From Jacaranda mimosifolia (lineage: Eukaryota > Streptophyta > Magnoliopsida > Lamiales > Bignoniaceae), in NCBI GenBank assembly GCA_018894105.1, contig CM032127.1, forward strand, positions 653,001-717,000: a stretch of 64,000 nt of DNA, in the 5' to 3' direction. Of the stretch, positions 1 through 13,377 are shown in pieces. The notes below the pieces were generated by a model. The model was not told where the DNA came from. It saw only the letters and a program-made list of their open reading frames with translations, and made no database searches. How positions within the stretch are numbered: the stretch's first letter is position 1; the number at the start of each line of letters is the position of its first letter. The position numbers and the translations under genes were made by a program.

Positions 1-3000
1 TAATTTTGATCCGAATATGCAACAAAATAGTCCCCTCAAAACTAGCAGCGGATTCAAAAACTACAACAACCTGTAATACGCAACACCAGACTAAATTCCT
101 GGCACAAGATTTTCAGTTCAACTTAACATAAGCAGCAAAATTTCAAACTTACAACAGTCGATAGACTATAAAGTAAAGGCCAAGATTTACATTCTTATAT
201 AACAAAATATGTACAATCCTTAAATCATCACTCTCAAAACCATACTTAACAATCAGACAACTTCCAGATATACATTCGGCATCTGAGCCCATAGTTTTGT
301 TGCATACAACACCAAATTCCAATCAATCAACTTAACAAGTAATATAAAGCTGAATTTCACATTTTAGATAACCCCTGAATCTCCATAGAGTTCCCAAACA
401 TTCATTTCTTACTATTTAATACATCATGATCTTAATACACAATATAACATATTTCCACCTTACTAGGGTGATCAGATCTTATACAAAAGTACATTATAAC
501 TTGAATTCTATACTACAAGCCAAATAAAACCCAAGTACGGTGGATTTCTCTTTTCAATCACACTCGATCTCTTCCTTATCTGAAATATCACAATTATGGG
601 GATTAAGTCCAATGACTTAGTGAGGAATACATAAGGGATTTATCGAGGATGACTCAACTCGATAAATCATAATATAATTGATTAGATCAAACAGATGTAT
701 AAACAAACAGTACTGAAAAGCAAACAGGAAGCTCTCCTGCCTTATTGCTCCAAGATCAGATGTCAGACAGACAGAAACAATCAAACAGATCAAACCCAAA
801 GCAGATGCACTCAAAGGACAGTCCAAGATGTGCATTGCCGATTCACCTTATACCAGACAAACAATCCACATAACACACCATCGGTACCCAGGGGGAAATC
901 CCTAGCGTACCGCACACCATCGATACCCAGGGGGAAATCCCTAGCGTATCATTGACACCCAGGGGAAAATCCCTAGTGTGCCTCACACCATCGGTACCCA
1001 GGGGAAAATCCCTAGCGTACCGGGGACACCCAGGGGAAAATCCCTAGCGTGCCCCGCCCACCAACAGATATCTTAGATTGGCCCTTGGCCCACATAATCC
1101 CTGTACATATAACAATTTACCGTTTATGCAGATGCCCAGGGGAATATCCTTAGCGCATTGCCGGTTTCAGACTGAACAGATCATAGCAGACAGAAACAAT
1201 GGCTATCAGGCAATGACAGATACAGATATGCCAACATGGCCACAATATAGATCAGATATCAGAACAACAGACGAACATAACAGGACAGAAAGGAACAGAC
1301 AAAAATGCCGACAAGGCAACAGATACAAATCAGATCAGAACAGATAACAGACATAATTCTGGGCGCCAGAACCGATAGAACAAATGCAGAACAGATATAA
1401 CCCTCACAGGGGTACTCAAAATAGAATCACAATAACCCACACAGGGGTGCTCAGAATAGAATCAAAATAGACCCACAAAGGGGTATTCAGAATAGAATCA
1501 AAATAATCAACAGAGTACGGAACAGAAACAGAAAACCCACATGGGGTTTATCACAATAATTGATAGTTAAAAGAAGTGCCAGGATGGCAGATCCTCACCT
1601 GGTTGTAGATTTTTCTCCATTAATCTCACGTCAAACTATGAACGATCAACACCCAACTCTTCTTCACCTAATCCCAAAGTAATTCATAATAAGAACCTGT
1701 CGATAAAATAGTCTCAATAATCAATTAATGCTCATAATTTCCAAAACTACTAAAATCTCCTGGATATGCCAAATTTCCAACAATCGAATATTTTAACTTA
1801 ACCATATTCAACTATTATCCATTATAGAATATAAACTCTTAAATTCTCAAATTAATTTCTACCAACTTAATTAGATCTCACATAATAATATTAATATTCC
1901 ATTACTTTCCAAAAATCATATATATATATATACCCAAGTATAGCCTTCCAACATTATCCACGCTCCACAATATTCCATAATCACTAAAATTCAATTCCTA
2001 GCTCCAACATACAATGTCATATATATATATATATATATACACACACATACACAAAATTCAAATAGAATATGATTAATAAATCTTCTAAAATTCGTAACTC
2101 CATGACCAATGCTCGGAATTAGATATGGTTTATACCGTTGTGACCGTTGGATCGAGAAGAAGAAACTGGGCTCAGGTCGCCGGAGCACCGCCGGAGCGCC
2201 GCCGCCGGCCGCCGGAGCTCCATCGTCCGCCGCTGCCGGAAAATTCCCAAACTTAGAAATCCGACTCATTTCGAGCTCCTGAGTCCAATGGTGCAATTGG
2301 TTTTCAATTCTGAGCTCTGGTTTCGCCAAAATCTGCCAAAAACCGTGGCTAACCACCTTTCCTCCGCCGCCTCTGTTCGCCGCCGTTCGTTGCCGGAATC
2401 TTACATGCAGCGGCTGTAAATTCTTCCCCTTACCTCCTGCTTCCTGTTGGTACCCTAAAATGCTGCTCCCATCATCGGAAAAGAGGAGTTTTGCCGGTGA
2501 CCGTGAAATGGGTTTTCTCCTACCTTCTTCCGCCGTCTCGTTTCTGCCGTACGTGGTGGTAGGTTGGTGTTAGGAGATGCTGGAGAGGAGAATGGTATGG
2601 TTATTTGGAGTTAAGATTGTAGTTGTGGTGGTGAGCATTCGCGGTGGGGAGGGTGGTAGCGGTGGAGAAAAGAAAGGAAAGAAGAAGAAAAGAAATGAAG
2701 AAGAAGAAAGGAAAAGGAAAGAAAAAGAAAAGAAAGGAAAGGAAGGAAAAGAAAAACGTTGGCTGTCCCCCACTTGCGGCCGAGTTGACTTTATGCTTTC
2801 ATTTTCTATATATTTTTTTTTAAATTCAATTAATCTCAATTAGGCCCCACAACTTATAAAAAATTATAATTTTACCCACTTTCTCAAAAATGCTAAATCA
2901 AGTTTTCATAAATTTTATAAATTAACCCTCAAAATTACATACAATAATAATTTAACAGCGGTAACATAAAATTATAAAATTTAAATATCTAACATTTAAA

Positions 3001-3034
3001 TTCAATAATATATAAAATTTTTGGGGTCGTTACA
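1..3034 (-). mobile_element. Long terminal repeat, copy A, cut by the window start
   Basis: The right edge ends in GGGGTCGTTACA, which is the reverse complement of an LTR start TGTAACGACCCC. Read in reverse, the sequence aligns along its whole length with copy B (7178-10140). For example, the block at 35-130 matches the reverse complement of about 9960-10060, and the GC-rich block at 2150-2560 matches 7600-8000. Roughly the last 80-100 bases of the LTR lie outside the window, so its left target duplication cannot be seen. No gag, protease, reverse transcriptase or integrase frame is present. The TG...CA ends and long GC-rich interior suggest a Ty3/gypsy-type LTR, but that class is inferred because no internal region is available. 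Confidence 0.8.
874..1053. repeat. Short tandem repeat inside LTR copy A, alternating 39- and 32-bp spacing
   Basis: Five copies of a core reading ACCCAGGGG(G/A)AAATCCCTAG begin near 886, 925, 957, 996 and 1028. The spacings are 39, 32, 39 and 32 bp, so the higher-order unit is about 71 bp. A sixth, degenerate core lies near 1134. Copy B has a different tandem repeat in its interior (9273-9482), so internal tandem arrays seem to vary within the family. Confidence 0.85.
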
Positions 3035-5455
3035 TTAATTATTAATAATAATAAGTTGAATATAATTTTTGTGACAATTTTATATGGTTATTTATCATCA
3101 AGTTTCTTTTCCTGTGTAGTGTCTCTATCTTCTGAAAATAGGCATGTAATTACTTTCCTATCTCAAAATGCATAATGTATAAAAATTTAATTGAACAATA
3201 TTTATATTATTTTATATATTTTAGAATATTTGTGTACATGTTATTAACAAAGACATAATCTATATATGTGGCTATTATAATTGTGAAACATGAACCATAA
3301 AAGATATGTATAATGGTAAGGGGTGATTTCCCAATTTAACAAATGACAAAAATTGTGCTTTAACATTATTTGTCATTCTTCAAACCCCCCCACCCACCCC
3401 CCAACCCCACAATAGGATTGATGTCTAAGTGTTATCGTGCAACTCTTATTCTATATTTGGATTTTAAATTTGAGGGAGGAAAACATCAAAAAAAAAAATT
3501 TTTTTTACAATTCAAGTGATGTAATTTTGTATTTTAATTTTTGTAGTATTGTATGTTTCATCTCTTTTTCCTTATTAGAATTCTTTCATCATTATATATA
3601 TATATATATATATATATTTGAATCTTTTTTTATCTATTTGAACAATATTATGAGATATGACTAGTTGTATCAACAAAAAATATACCCATTAATTTTTTAA
3701 ATTTATAACACTCGGTACAATTTAATCTATCTATTATATATACAATTTTATTTTCTATTTAAAATTTTTTTAATTTGCTTAAAAGATTAATAACTTTTTT
3801 TGCTATTTATTTTTTTTATGCTATTTGTGTAATATGAAGATTCAATATATTTATATCAAAGATTTGGGCTAAATATAATAATTCATTTTTTTCTATACTT
3901 TCCTTTTTACATTTTAATTTCATCCTTATATCCTCTCATTAATTTTATTTTAAAATAAGAGTTTTTAATTACTTTATCAATTTATTATTTTTTTTTTTAA
4001 CTTTGTATTGCTAATATCAAACTCTTTTTTTTACTCATTCGATTACTAAGTTGTGAGTCAAATTAAAAGGTTTCTTATTAACTTACATTCTAATATGGAT
4101 TTTAACTTTATAATTATGTTATTAATTTATTTAATTTTAATTTTTTTTATTTTTTCGATCATAATTTTATCTTGACTTAATTGATGTTTAATCAAAAATT
4201 AAAAATAGATTAGATCTGTTTGTAGAGTCAAGTCTTCAACCCATGAAATACGCTGATAGACTTGGGCTTCAGTAGACCCAATTTTAAGCTTCCAGTCAAG
4301 TTTGATGAGCTAGGTGGAAGTGACAATTGAACTTGCCATCAACGGTCATTTATGGGTGAATGGTATATATACTCCTTATGATTGTGAACCATGAAAGATC
4401 TATGCAAAGATAAGAGGGTCATTTATCAATTAATTAATAAACGATAAAAATTGAACTTAACATTATTTCATGCCTAAATTTTTAACCTAGTCTTCATACA
4501 TTAATTTTGCATTCAAAGCCATAATAGGCCTACTCATGCCCATACTCTAAAATATTTAGAAGGATGAAACCCTAATTCTACCGTACTCTAAAATATCCAA
4601 AAGGATGAGACCCTAATCCTACCATACCCTATCTAACCCAAGACCTATTGGATCTAATTTATTAAATTTATATTTTTAGTGTACATATTTATTTTCTTAA
4701 TATATACTAAAAATATTATTTGACATACGATAACAAAAAAAAAAAATTTTATATTTAATTTAATGTAATCATTAAATTTAAATTATTTAATTTTAAACTT
4801 TGTGCTAATTAAATTAACTATTTTATCGATATAAGAGTTAAACTTTATTAATAAAATTAACAATTAAACTTTTTTCTAAACAAATTAATATAATTAGAAA
4901 CAGTTAATAAAAATAGTTTGAAAGCAAAAACTTTTTTTACATTTAATCTATAAAAAAAGTTAGCTACTATCTCAGTAAACTTTATTCGTTAACAAAATTA
5001 ATTTCATCAACTATTTTTATAAAAATTATTTATTCCACTATTAATTTTATTAATGAAAAATGTTCAACTGTTGTTATTGCTATTCTAATTCTTTTAAAAA
5101 AATTGCTATCCCAATATATTAGCTTTATTAATTTTATTAATTTAGTTAGATTTTTAATGAAAAAAATTATTTCAATGTTATTGTTCATTCACATATTTGT
5201 AATTTTTATATGTAAAATATTTATCATTAATATAAATTTAATTTGGGTATAAACAACTTTTAGATTCATAGATTAAATTTAATTATAAAGTAATGCATAA
5301 TTTCTAGGTATGGATATATGGTAATTTATAAGTACAGACTCGACCCATACCCATTACACTATCTTTAATAAGTATGGATACCAATAGAGTGAGAGTATTG
5401 ATATTTTAGACCTGAATAGGATAACACCCTACTTATTTATAGACTTAGCCACATC
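3035..5455. repeat. Tandem duplication, copy 1 (empty-site copy)
   Basis: Beginning at CATTAATTATTAATAATAAT next to LTR A, this AT-rich noncoding stretch is repeated from about 5687 onward. Matching landmarks include the block near 4225-4370 (again at 6440-6600), the paired phrases with AAAAGGATGAGA at 4545-4625 (again at 6820-6880), and the end near 5340-5455 (again at 10570-10672). About 440 bases at 3068-3505 are absent from copy 2. The part at 5456-5600 resembles 4225-4370 and looks like a further partial repeat. No coding frame is evident. Confidence 0.8.
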
Positions 5456-7177
5456 AATCGCTAGTTGTCAACCCGTAATATACAAGCTGGTAGACTTGGA
5501 CTGGAGTAACCCCCCCCTCTTTTGTGGTTGTAGTCAATTTAAACTGGACATCAATGGTCGTTTATCGATGAATGGTATTTTACTTGTGTTTTTAGAATGT
5601 GAAGGATAATTCAACTGAAAAAGACAAGTGACAATGCAAAATTCATGTCTAATATTGTATATTAACTAATAATAAATGTATCACTCATTAATTATTAATA
5701 ATAATAAGTTGAATATAATTCTTTTACAAGTCAAGTGATATAATTTTGTATTTTAATTTTTTTATGTTTCGGCTCTTTTTCCTTATTAGAATTCTTAATT
5801 CGAAGGAATTCTTAATTCAAATTGAGTATTAAAATGTGAAATTGAATATCTATTTGAATCTTCGAATCTTTCTTTATTTATTTGAATAATATTATGTGAT
5901 ATGACAAGTTGTATCAATAAAAAATATACCTATTAATTTAATCTATCACTATAAATATACACAATTTTATTTTTATTTTAAAAAATTTTCATTTGCTTAA
6001 AAGATTAATAACTTCTTTTGTTATTTATTTTTTTATGCTATTTGTGTAATATAATATGGAGATCCAATTATATTTATATAAAATATTTGAGCTAAATGTA
6101 ATAATTTATGTTTTCTATATTTTCTTTTTACATTTTAATTTCATCCTATATCCTCTCATTAATTTTTTTTTTTAAAATATGAGTTTTTAATTACTTTATC
6201 AATTTATTATTATTTTTAATTTTGTATTGCTAATATCAAACTCTTTATTATTTACCTATTCGATTACTAAGCTGTGAGTCAAATTAAACGGTTTATTGTT
6301 AACTTACATTCTAATATTGATTTTAACTTTATAATTATGTTATTAATTTATTTAATTTTAAAGTTTTTTTATTTTACAATAATAATTTTGTCTTGGCTTA
6401 ATTGATGTTCAATCAAAAATTAAAATTAGATAAGATTAGTTTGTAAAGTCAAGCCTTCAACTCATAAAAGACACGCTAAGACTTGGGCTTTTTTGGACCC
6501 AATTTTAAGCTTCTAGTCAAGTTTGATGAGCTAGCGGGAAGTGACAATTGAACTTGCCATCAATGATCATTTATGGGTGAAATTGAATGGTATATATACT
6601 CATTATGATTGTGAACCATGAAAGGTATGTGCTAAGGTAAGAGGGTTATTTATCAATTAATTAATAAATGATAAAAATTAAGCTTAACCTTATTTCCCCA
6701 AAAATCACAATAATGCCTAAATTTTTAACCCTATCTTCATACATTGATTTTGCATTCAAAGCCATATTATAGGCTTAAAAATGGTAGCGTGACACCCTAC
6801 TTATATCCATACCCTAAAATACCCAAAAGGATGAGAGCGTAATCATATTCTACTCTTAAATACCCAAAAGGATGAGACATTAATCTTACCTTACCCTATC
6901 TAACCCAAAGCCCATTGGATCTAATTTATCGGACTTATATTTTTAATGTAAATATTAAATATTAATTTTCTTAATACATACTAAAATTATTATTTGACGT
7001 ATGATAACAAAAAATAAATTTTTTATATTTAATTTAATCTAATCATTAAATTTAAATTATTTAATTTTAAACTTTGTGCTAATTAAATTAACTATTTTAT
7101 TGATATAATAGTTAAACTTTATTAATATAATTAACAATTAAATATTTTTGTTAAATAAATTAATATAATTAAAAAAT

Positions 7178-7322
7178 TGTAACACCCTGAAATTTTTATA
7201 ATTTATTGAATTTAAATTTTATATATTTAAATTTTGTGATTTTATATTACTGTTGTTAAATTATAATTTTCATGAGTGATGGGACTTAATTGAGAACAAT
7301 TGTATTTTAGGATTAAATTGAA

Positions 7323-7363
<41 letters not shown>

Positions 7364-10140
7364 TTGAAAATGAAAGTCAAACTGGACGTGGCAGCATTTT
7401 CCTTTCTCCCCTTTTCTTTTCTTTCTTTCCTTTCTTTTCTTTCTTCTTATTCTTTCTTCTTCTTCCTTTTTCTTCTTCTCTTTTCTTTCTTTTTCTTCTC
7501 CTCCGCGGACAGTCTCTTCACCGCGCACAACCGCCGTCTCTACACCCCATCTCAACTCCTTCTAACACTACCATCTTCTTCTCCAGTCAACACCAACACC
7601 AACCCCACCACCATGCACGGCGATCGGCGGCGAACGGAGGCGTGAGCAAGAAACCCACTTGCGGGTCACCGGCGTATCTCCATTTTCCGACGACGGTAGC
7701 GAGCTTTGAAGGCACCAATGGGAAGCAGGATGTGAGGGGAGGAGTTTCCAACCGTTGCATGCGAAATCCGGCGTTGATCGGCGGCGAACGGAGGCGGCGG
7801 AGGGAAGGTGGCCAATCTCGGTTTTTGGAAGATTCCGGCGAATCCAGGGATCGGAATTGAAAAATTATTGCACCATTGGACTTAGGAGCTCGAAAGGAGT
7901 CGGACTGCTAAGTTTGGTAATTTTCCGGCGACGGCGGCCGGCGGCGCTCCGGCGGTGCTCCGGCGACCTAAGCCCAGTTTCTTCTTCTCGATCCAACGAT
8001 CGCAACGGTATAAACCATGTCTAATTCCGAGTAGTGGTTATTGATTTACGAATTTTATAAGATTTATTAATTATATTATTTTTGAATTTTGTATATATAT
8101 ATATATATGACCTTGTATGTGGGAACTAGGAATTTTATTTAATGATTAGGGAATATTGTGGAGTGTGGATAATGTTGGAAGGCTATACTTGGGTATATAT
8201 ATATATATATATATGATTTTTGGAAAGTAATGGAATATTAATATTATTATGTGAGATCTAATTAAGTTGGTAGAAATTAATTTGAGAATTTAAGAGTTTA
8301 TATTCCATAATGGATAATAGTTGAATATGGTTAAGTTAAAATATTCGATTGTTGGAAATTTGGCATATCTAGGAGATTTTAGTAGTTTGGAAATTATGAG
8401 CATTAATTGATTATTGAGACTATTTTATCGACTGGGGTCTTATTATGAATTGCTTTGGGATTAGGTGAAGAAGAGTTGGACGTTGATCGTGCGTAGTTTA
8501 ACGTGAGATTAATTGGAAAAAATCTACAACCAGGTGAGAATCTGCCACCCTGGCAATTCCTTTCATTTATCAGTTATTGTGATAAGCCCATGTGGATTTT
8601 CTATTCCTGTTCTGTACTTATTGTGATAAGCCATGTGGGTTTTTTGTTTCTGTTCCGTATTCTGTTTGCTTGAAATCTAAAATGTATTGAAATTCTGATT
8701 TGGTATATGTTATCTGATTTAAACCCTTGTGAGGTTCTCCCATTTTGGGGTTATTGATTCGTTATCTGTTATCTGATTTGAACCCCTGTGAGGATCCACC
8801 TCTCTAGGTATTTGTTATATCTATGAGATTCTGCCAATTTGGCACCCTATTGAGCTATCTGTTGTTGAATTACCCCTGTGTGGGTTTGCTATTTCTGTAC
8901 GTTATTCGAAACCATGTTTGAATTCTATTTTATTTTGATTCTATTCTGAGCACCCCTGTGTGGGTTATTTGATTCTATTCTGAGCACCCCTGTGTGGGTT
9001 ATTTGATTCTGTTCTGAGTACCCCTGTGAGGGTTATATTTGTTCTGCATTTGTTTCTGTCTGTTCTGGCGCCCAGAATCTCCTATCTGTTGTTTGTCCTA
9101 TTCTGTTATCTGTTCTAATTGTTCTATTATCTGGGGGCCTGTTCGGCATTTTCGTACTGTTTTAAATCGTTTGTAAGTGAAACCCTTGTGAGAGTTATTC
9201 TTCAGTTGAAATCTGTATCCGTTTGTGCTATTATCTGTTGATTTGTTATCCGATGGTCTGTCGTATGTTACCGAGCCGATATGTTGTTCCCAGCTGTAAG
9301 GCGGGACGAGCTGATATGTTGTTCCCAGCTGTAAAGCGGGACGAGCCGATTTGTTGTTCCCAGCTGTAAAGCGGGACGAGCTGATATGTTGTCCCCAGCT
9401 ATAAAGCGGGGCGAGCTGATATGTTGTCCCCAGCTATAAAGCGGGGCGAGCCGATATGTTGTTCCTAGCTGTAAAGCAGGACGAGCTGTTAAATGACTGA
9501 TATGATTGTTCTGATACGATTTGTTAGATTGATATGATCGATTTCATATGTTTTGATAGATTTCGATTGTTTCTAACTGATTGACTGCTATCTATCAGAT
9601 TTTATGATGAATTGTTCCGCTTGGCTATTTATTTATAGTCCGTTGAATCAATTCTTCCTCAACTGATTCCTTCTGATATGCTTATCGTTACCTCTCACTA
9701 AGTCCTTTGGACTTACGCCCTCTTTTATTTTGATTCTCTCAGACAAGGGCTAAGCAAGTAATTTGGACTCCAGGCTGGATAGGAGTATATTTTGTAACAG
9801 ATCAGATGCTGAAAATATATATAGAAGTTGTCTGATTGCTAAGTATGGATTTGACATCGATGATTTAAGGATTGTACATATTTTGTTATATAAGAATGTG
9901 AATCTTGGCCTTTGCTTTATAGTTTCTCGACTTTTGTAAGTTTGAAATTTCGCTGCTTGTGTTAAGTTGAACTGAAAGTTTTGAGACAGGAATTTAGTCA
10001 TGTGTTGCGTATTACAAATTGTTGTAGTTTGAATCCGCTGCTAGTTTTGAGGGGCTTATTGTATTGTATTTTAAGTTCAGAGTTATTGAATGGAATGTTT
10101 TGATACCTCAACTTTGGGTCACCCAGAGTGGGGTGTCACA
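7178..10140 (+). mobile_element. Solo LTR, copy B, with 5-bp target duplication AAAAT
   Basis: The element starts TGTAACACCC and ends GGGTGTCACA, is 2963 bp long, and is flanked on both sides by AAAAT (7173-7177 and 10141-10145). TG...CA ends with a 5-bp target duplication and no second LTR or internal region are the hallmarks of a solo LTR left by recombination between the two LTRs of an element. Inside are an (AAT)n microsatellite at 7322-7352, a pyrimidine tract at about 7400-7500, a GC-rich block at 7600-8000, the motif ACCCCTGTG(T/A)GGGTT repeated near 8870-9030, and a six-copy tandem array. Short open frames in the GC-rich block overlap in several frames and are not credible genes. Confidence 0.9.
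9273..9482. repeat. Six exact-length 35-bp tandem repeats in LTR copy B
   Basis: Six head-to-tail units of exactly 35 bp begin GAG(C)(C/T)GATATGTTG and end GC(G/A)GG(A/G)C, with few substitutions between units. There are no spacers, so this is a satellite-like expansion inside the LTR and not a CRISPR array. Confidence 0.95.
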
Positions 10141-10680
10141 AAAATAGTTTAAAAGCAAAAACTTTTTTTTATATTTAATTTATAAAAATAGTTAATTTCT
10201 ATATTAATAAACTTTATTCATTAACAAAATTAATTTTATTAACTATTTTTATAAAAAAATTATTTATTCCACTATTAATTTTAATATTACTAATTTTATT
10301 AATGAAAAATGTTCAACTATTGTTATTGCCATTCTAATTTCGTTTAGAAAAAAATTGCTATCCCAATATATTAGCGTTATTAATTTTATTAATTTAGTTT
10401 AATTTTTAATTAAAAAAATTATTTCATTTTTACTGTTCATTAACGTACTTGTAATTTTTATAAATAAAAAGTTTATCATTAATATAAATTTAATTTAGGT
10501 ATAAACAACTTTTATGTTCATATATTAAATTTAAGTATAAATTAATGGATAATTTTTGGATACGGGTCGATGGGTAATTTATGGATACAGATCTTACCCA
10601 TACTCATTACACTATTTTGAATAAATATGGGTATGGATAGGGTGTTATCCGACTCATTTACAAGCCTAAGCCATAATTTT

Positions 10681-13372
10681 CGTCAACATCACCCCATGAT
10701 TTCCCTTATAGAAAGACCCAGTGATTGGAAAATACAATTCAAGCTCATAAACTCCATTCATTAAAAAGAATTTTTGGTGGTTCCCCAACTATACACATAT
10801 ACAAGACTCCATAGTTCTCTTTGTTGAGTTTTTCATTTGCTCCAATTTTGGAGCATTTTTTTCAGCAGAAATTTCATCATTTGGATCACATAAGGCAGAT
10901 TTTTACATGGGTGCATGTATATCATAACGCTATCAATGAAGAAAAATATAACCTATCGTGCGTCCAAGTAATTCTCTATGTAAAAATCATGTAACCATAT
11001 CCATGTTGCCTCCACAGACTATAAGAACATAAAAGATCTTTATCAGATTTAGAGAAAATAAATGAGCAAACGAGATCAAGCAATTATATATATATATATG
11101 AAAGAACGGGTCCCTACGAGAGAATATATACATTATAAATTTCTCAGGAGATTGAAAACCTTTTTCAAAAGGAAATAAAGTCCAAAATGGTGCCATTTCC
11201 TCATACCAAGAATTAGGATTAGATTCTTTCATTTTAAGGGTGGAGAAGGAAAAGTTTTCAACTACCATTTTGACAGCAATTAGTCATAAAGCATAAGCAA
11301 CAAAATGAATTACTAAACTTAATTTTGAGTAGCAGTTTGAATTCTCTGTTCCAATAATAAATATTTACATATCAAGTGCATTTTGATCAATAATTAATCA
11401 TTTTAACGAGAAAATATTTAGTGCACTTAACAAATACAGGTAAAGTAGAATAAGAGATGAAACATATTGAATAAAGAATCCAAAGTGAGTTGCTCCAACA
11501 TAATTTTAACATACCATACTAATAATTAATGTCAACACTAAAAAAGTAGAACTGCATCTTTCCAGACTTCACTTATATATTATTTTTCATTAAAAAAAGA
11601 AAAAAAAATCACAAGACTCTTATTTTCTTCCTTGACCAGTCCAAAAAATTCAGATAAATGCATGAAATGAATTAAAACACACAAATCCAAAAATGCAGAA
11701 ACATACCAAAGTGCAAAATACTCCATCCACCTGGAGAGTGTTGCATCAGCAAATTACCTTTAGCAGAAGCTTAAAAACATCAGCATATGCCCTCTAATTC
11801 TTACATTTATTTTCCAGAATGAACTTTTGGTTGGATATTCTTTTTGTTTTTTCAGTTATATATTATCAAGTTAGTCAATTTTAATGTTGCGGTTAACATA
11901 AGAGGTATTTATAATTTCTTTAGAGTTATAGCTATTTTTTGTAAATAAATTAAACCTTGGAGGATTTAGATCATTAGTCCTAAAAAAATATCAACAATGC
12001 ATCAATATTCTAAGCATTGTTACTAAGTCACCTGTTATTCATTAGATTCAAAAGAACTTAGCTCTTAATATGTTTAGACATAGAGCGTTTCTCTCAAAAG
12101 AATATGATGAGCAATTCATTCATAAACATTCACATATGGAAGGCCAAGTTGACAATAAAAGTTACATTAATGTATTTGCTTCTATGTTATAAATAGATAC
12201 TAGTCTTTAATTATCTTACTATTTTTACTCTATGTTTAGATCTTGTCATGAAAAAAATGCTAAAAAATAAAATTTTGAACTTCAAATTATGTAACTTTAT
12301 ATTTTAATTATTGTATTTTTTTTATATTTTTCATCTATTTATTTCATTAAAATCCTTAATCCAAATTGAGGATTAAAATATAAACTTGCATATCTAAATA
12401 AAGGCAAATGGCATTTCCTCCAATCCCATAATTTCACCATTTTAGCACATTACTCTCTAAATGTAATTTAAAGGTAGTTTAACCAATGATTACTATATAT
12501 CATAGCACTTTGGATGTCAATCAAGTACTTCAACTAATTGAACTTGTGGAGCACAGGAAAGTAATTTAGGTACGAAATTTAACTTATTAGGGATTTTCAA
12601 ATTACACTTATAAAATTAATGACAAAAATAACATCCAATAAATAGAAAAATAAAATAGACACAAATTTACATGGTTCGGCAAACTCCGTCTACCTCCACG
12701 AGAGTTTTTTTTTTTTTTTCAACTATGATAGAATTTTACAAGTAGATGCCAACCATTGAATTTGGCATGCCCAAACTCAAGCAAAAAACCTCTTGTACAA
12801 CCCCTATTATAACTACCAAAGAGATACTCACTCTACTCCTTTGTATTGCTCCACTTATACTCACAATAATTATCTCATGAGTTCCACGAGTGTCCTTTTT
12901 ATGAAGTAATCAAATAAATATCTCTATTTTAATAAAAAATTACTTGACTACTTCACTAAGAACTAGTAAGCCTAATACAAGGAGTCATAATCTACTCAAA
13001 CTTGGCCTCTCAATAACTGAGTCAAATCTCAACAATCTCCATTTTGACGAGGTTTCTCATCTCAGCAATTGTCCATGACTCCATCGCAAACCAAATCCCG
13101 TTGGTCTTCATTTTGTAATAGAACATGTGTTTATGTTTGTGTATGAGATTACTCGTATATTAAGTTTTAAACTTAGAGATATTGTGATATATCAGATTTG
13201 AACTTAAAGTTTGTAGTATGTATGAAATGATGAATGATAGGATCTGTTATAGTATGAAAATTGAACTTTTGTTAAGGTTTGTTTAACATTGAATCCATTG
13301 CCATCTTTGATGAGTTTGGAAAAAAAAATTCTAAAGGGTTTAATGGCTGTATTGTGAGTTAAGACTAAGACC
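10681..13372. other. Intergenic, repeat-derived, no convincing gene
   Basis: AT-rich sequence. A 93-codon open frame on the minus strand (11268 to 10987) has fairly ordinary amino-acid composition but no family I recognise and no flanking exons. The stretch at about 12650-13080 (phrases such as ACATGGTTCGGCAAACTCCG and CAATCTCCATTTTGACGAGG) has the flavour of a Copia LTR relic. I could not define its ends. Confidence 0.4.
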
Positions 13373-13377
13373 GAATT

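Larger units (their letters stand above)
5687..10672. repeat. Tandem duplication, copy 2, interrupted by solo LTR B
   Basis: Second copy of the duplicated noncoding sequence. It runs from 5687 to 7177, is interrupted by the LTR at 7178-10140, and resumes at 10141 up to about 10672. Joining the two flanks across the LTR restores alignment with copy 1 at 4890-4920, where the LTR is absent. The copies differ by many scattered substitutions and small indels, so the duplication is not recent. Confidence 0.8.

Noticed and set aside
7300..8024. Long open frames in LTR copy B (and the equivalents in copies A and C)
   Set aside because: They run through a pyrimidine tract and a GC-rich block, overlap in several frames and on both strands, and are not conserved as frames between the three copies.
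9273..9482. CRISPR-like array
   Set aside because: Repeats are directly adjacent with no unique spacers, lie in a plant LTR, and no cas genes exist.
1..10140. LTR A and LTR B as the two ends of one element
   Set aside because: They are in opposite orientations, B has its own perfect target duplication, and the DNA between them has no retroelement coding region.
10987..11268. Minus-strand 93-codon frame as a gene
   Set aside because: No recognised family, no supporting exons or promoter, and it sits in repeat-rich DNA.
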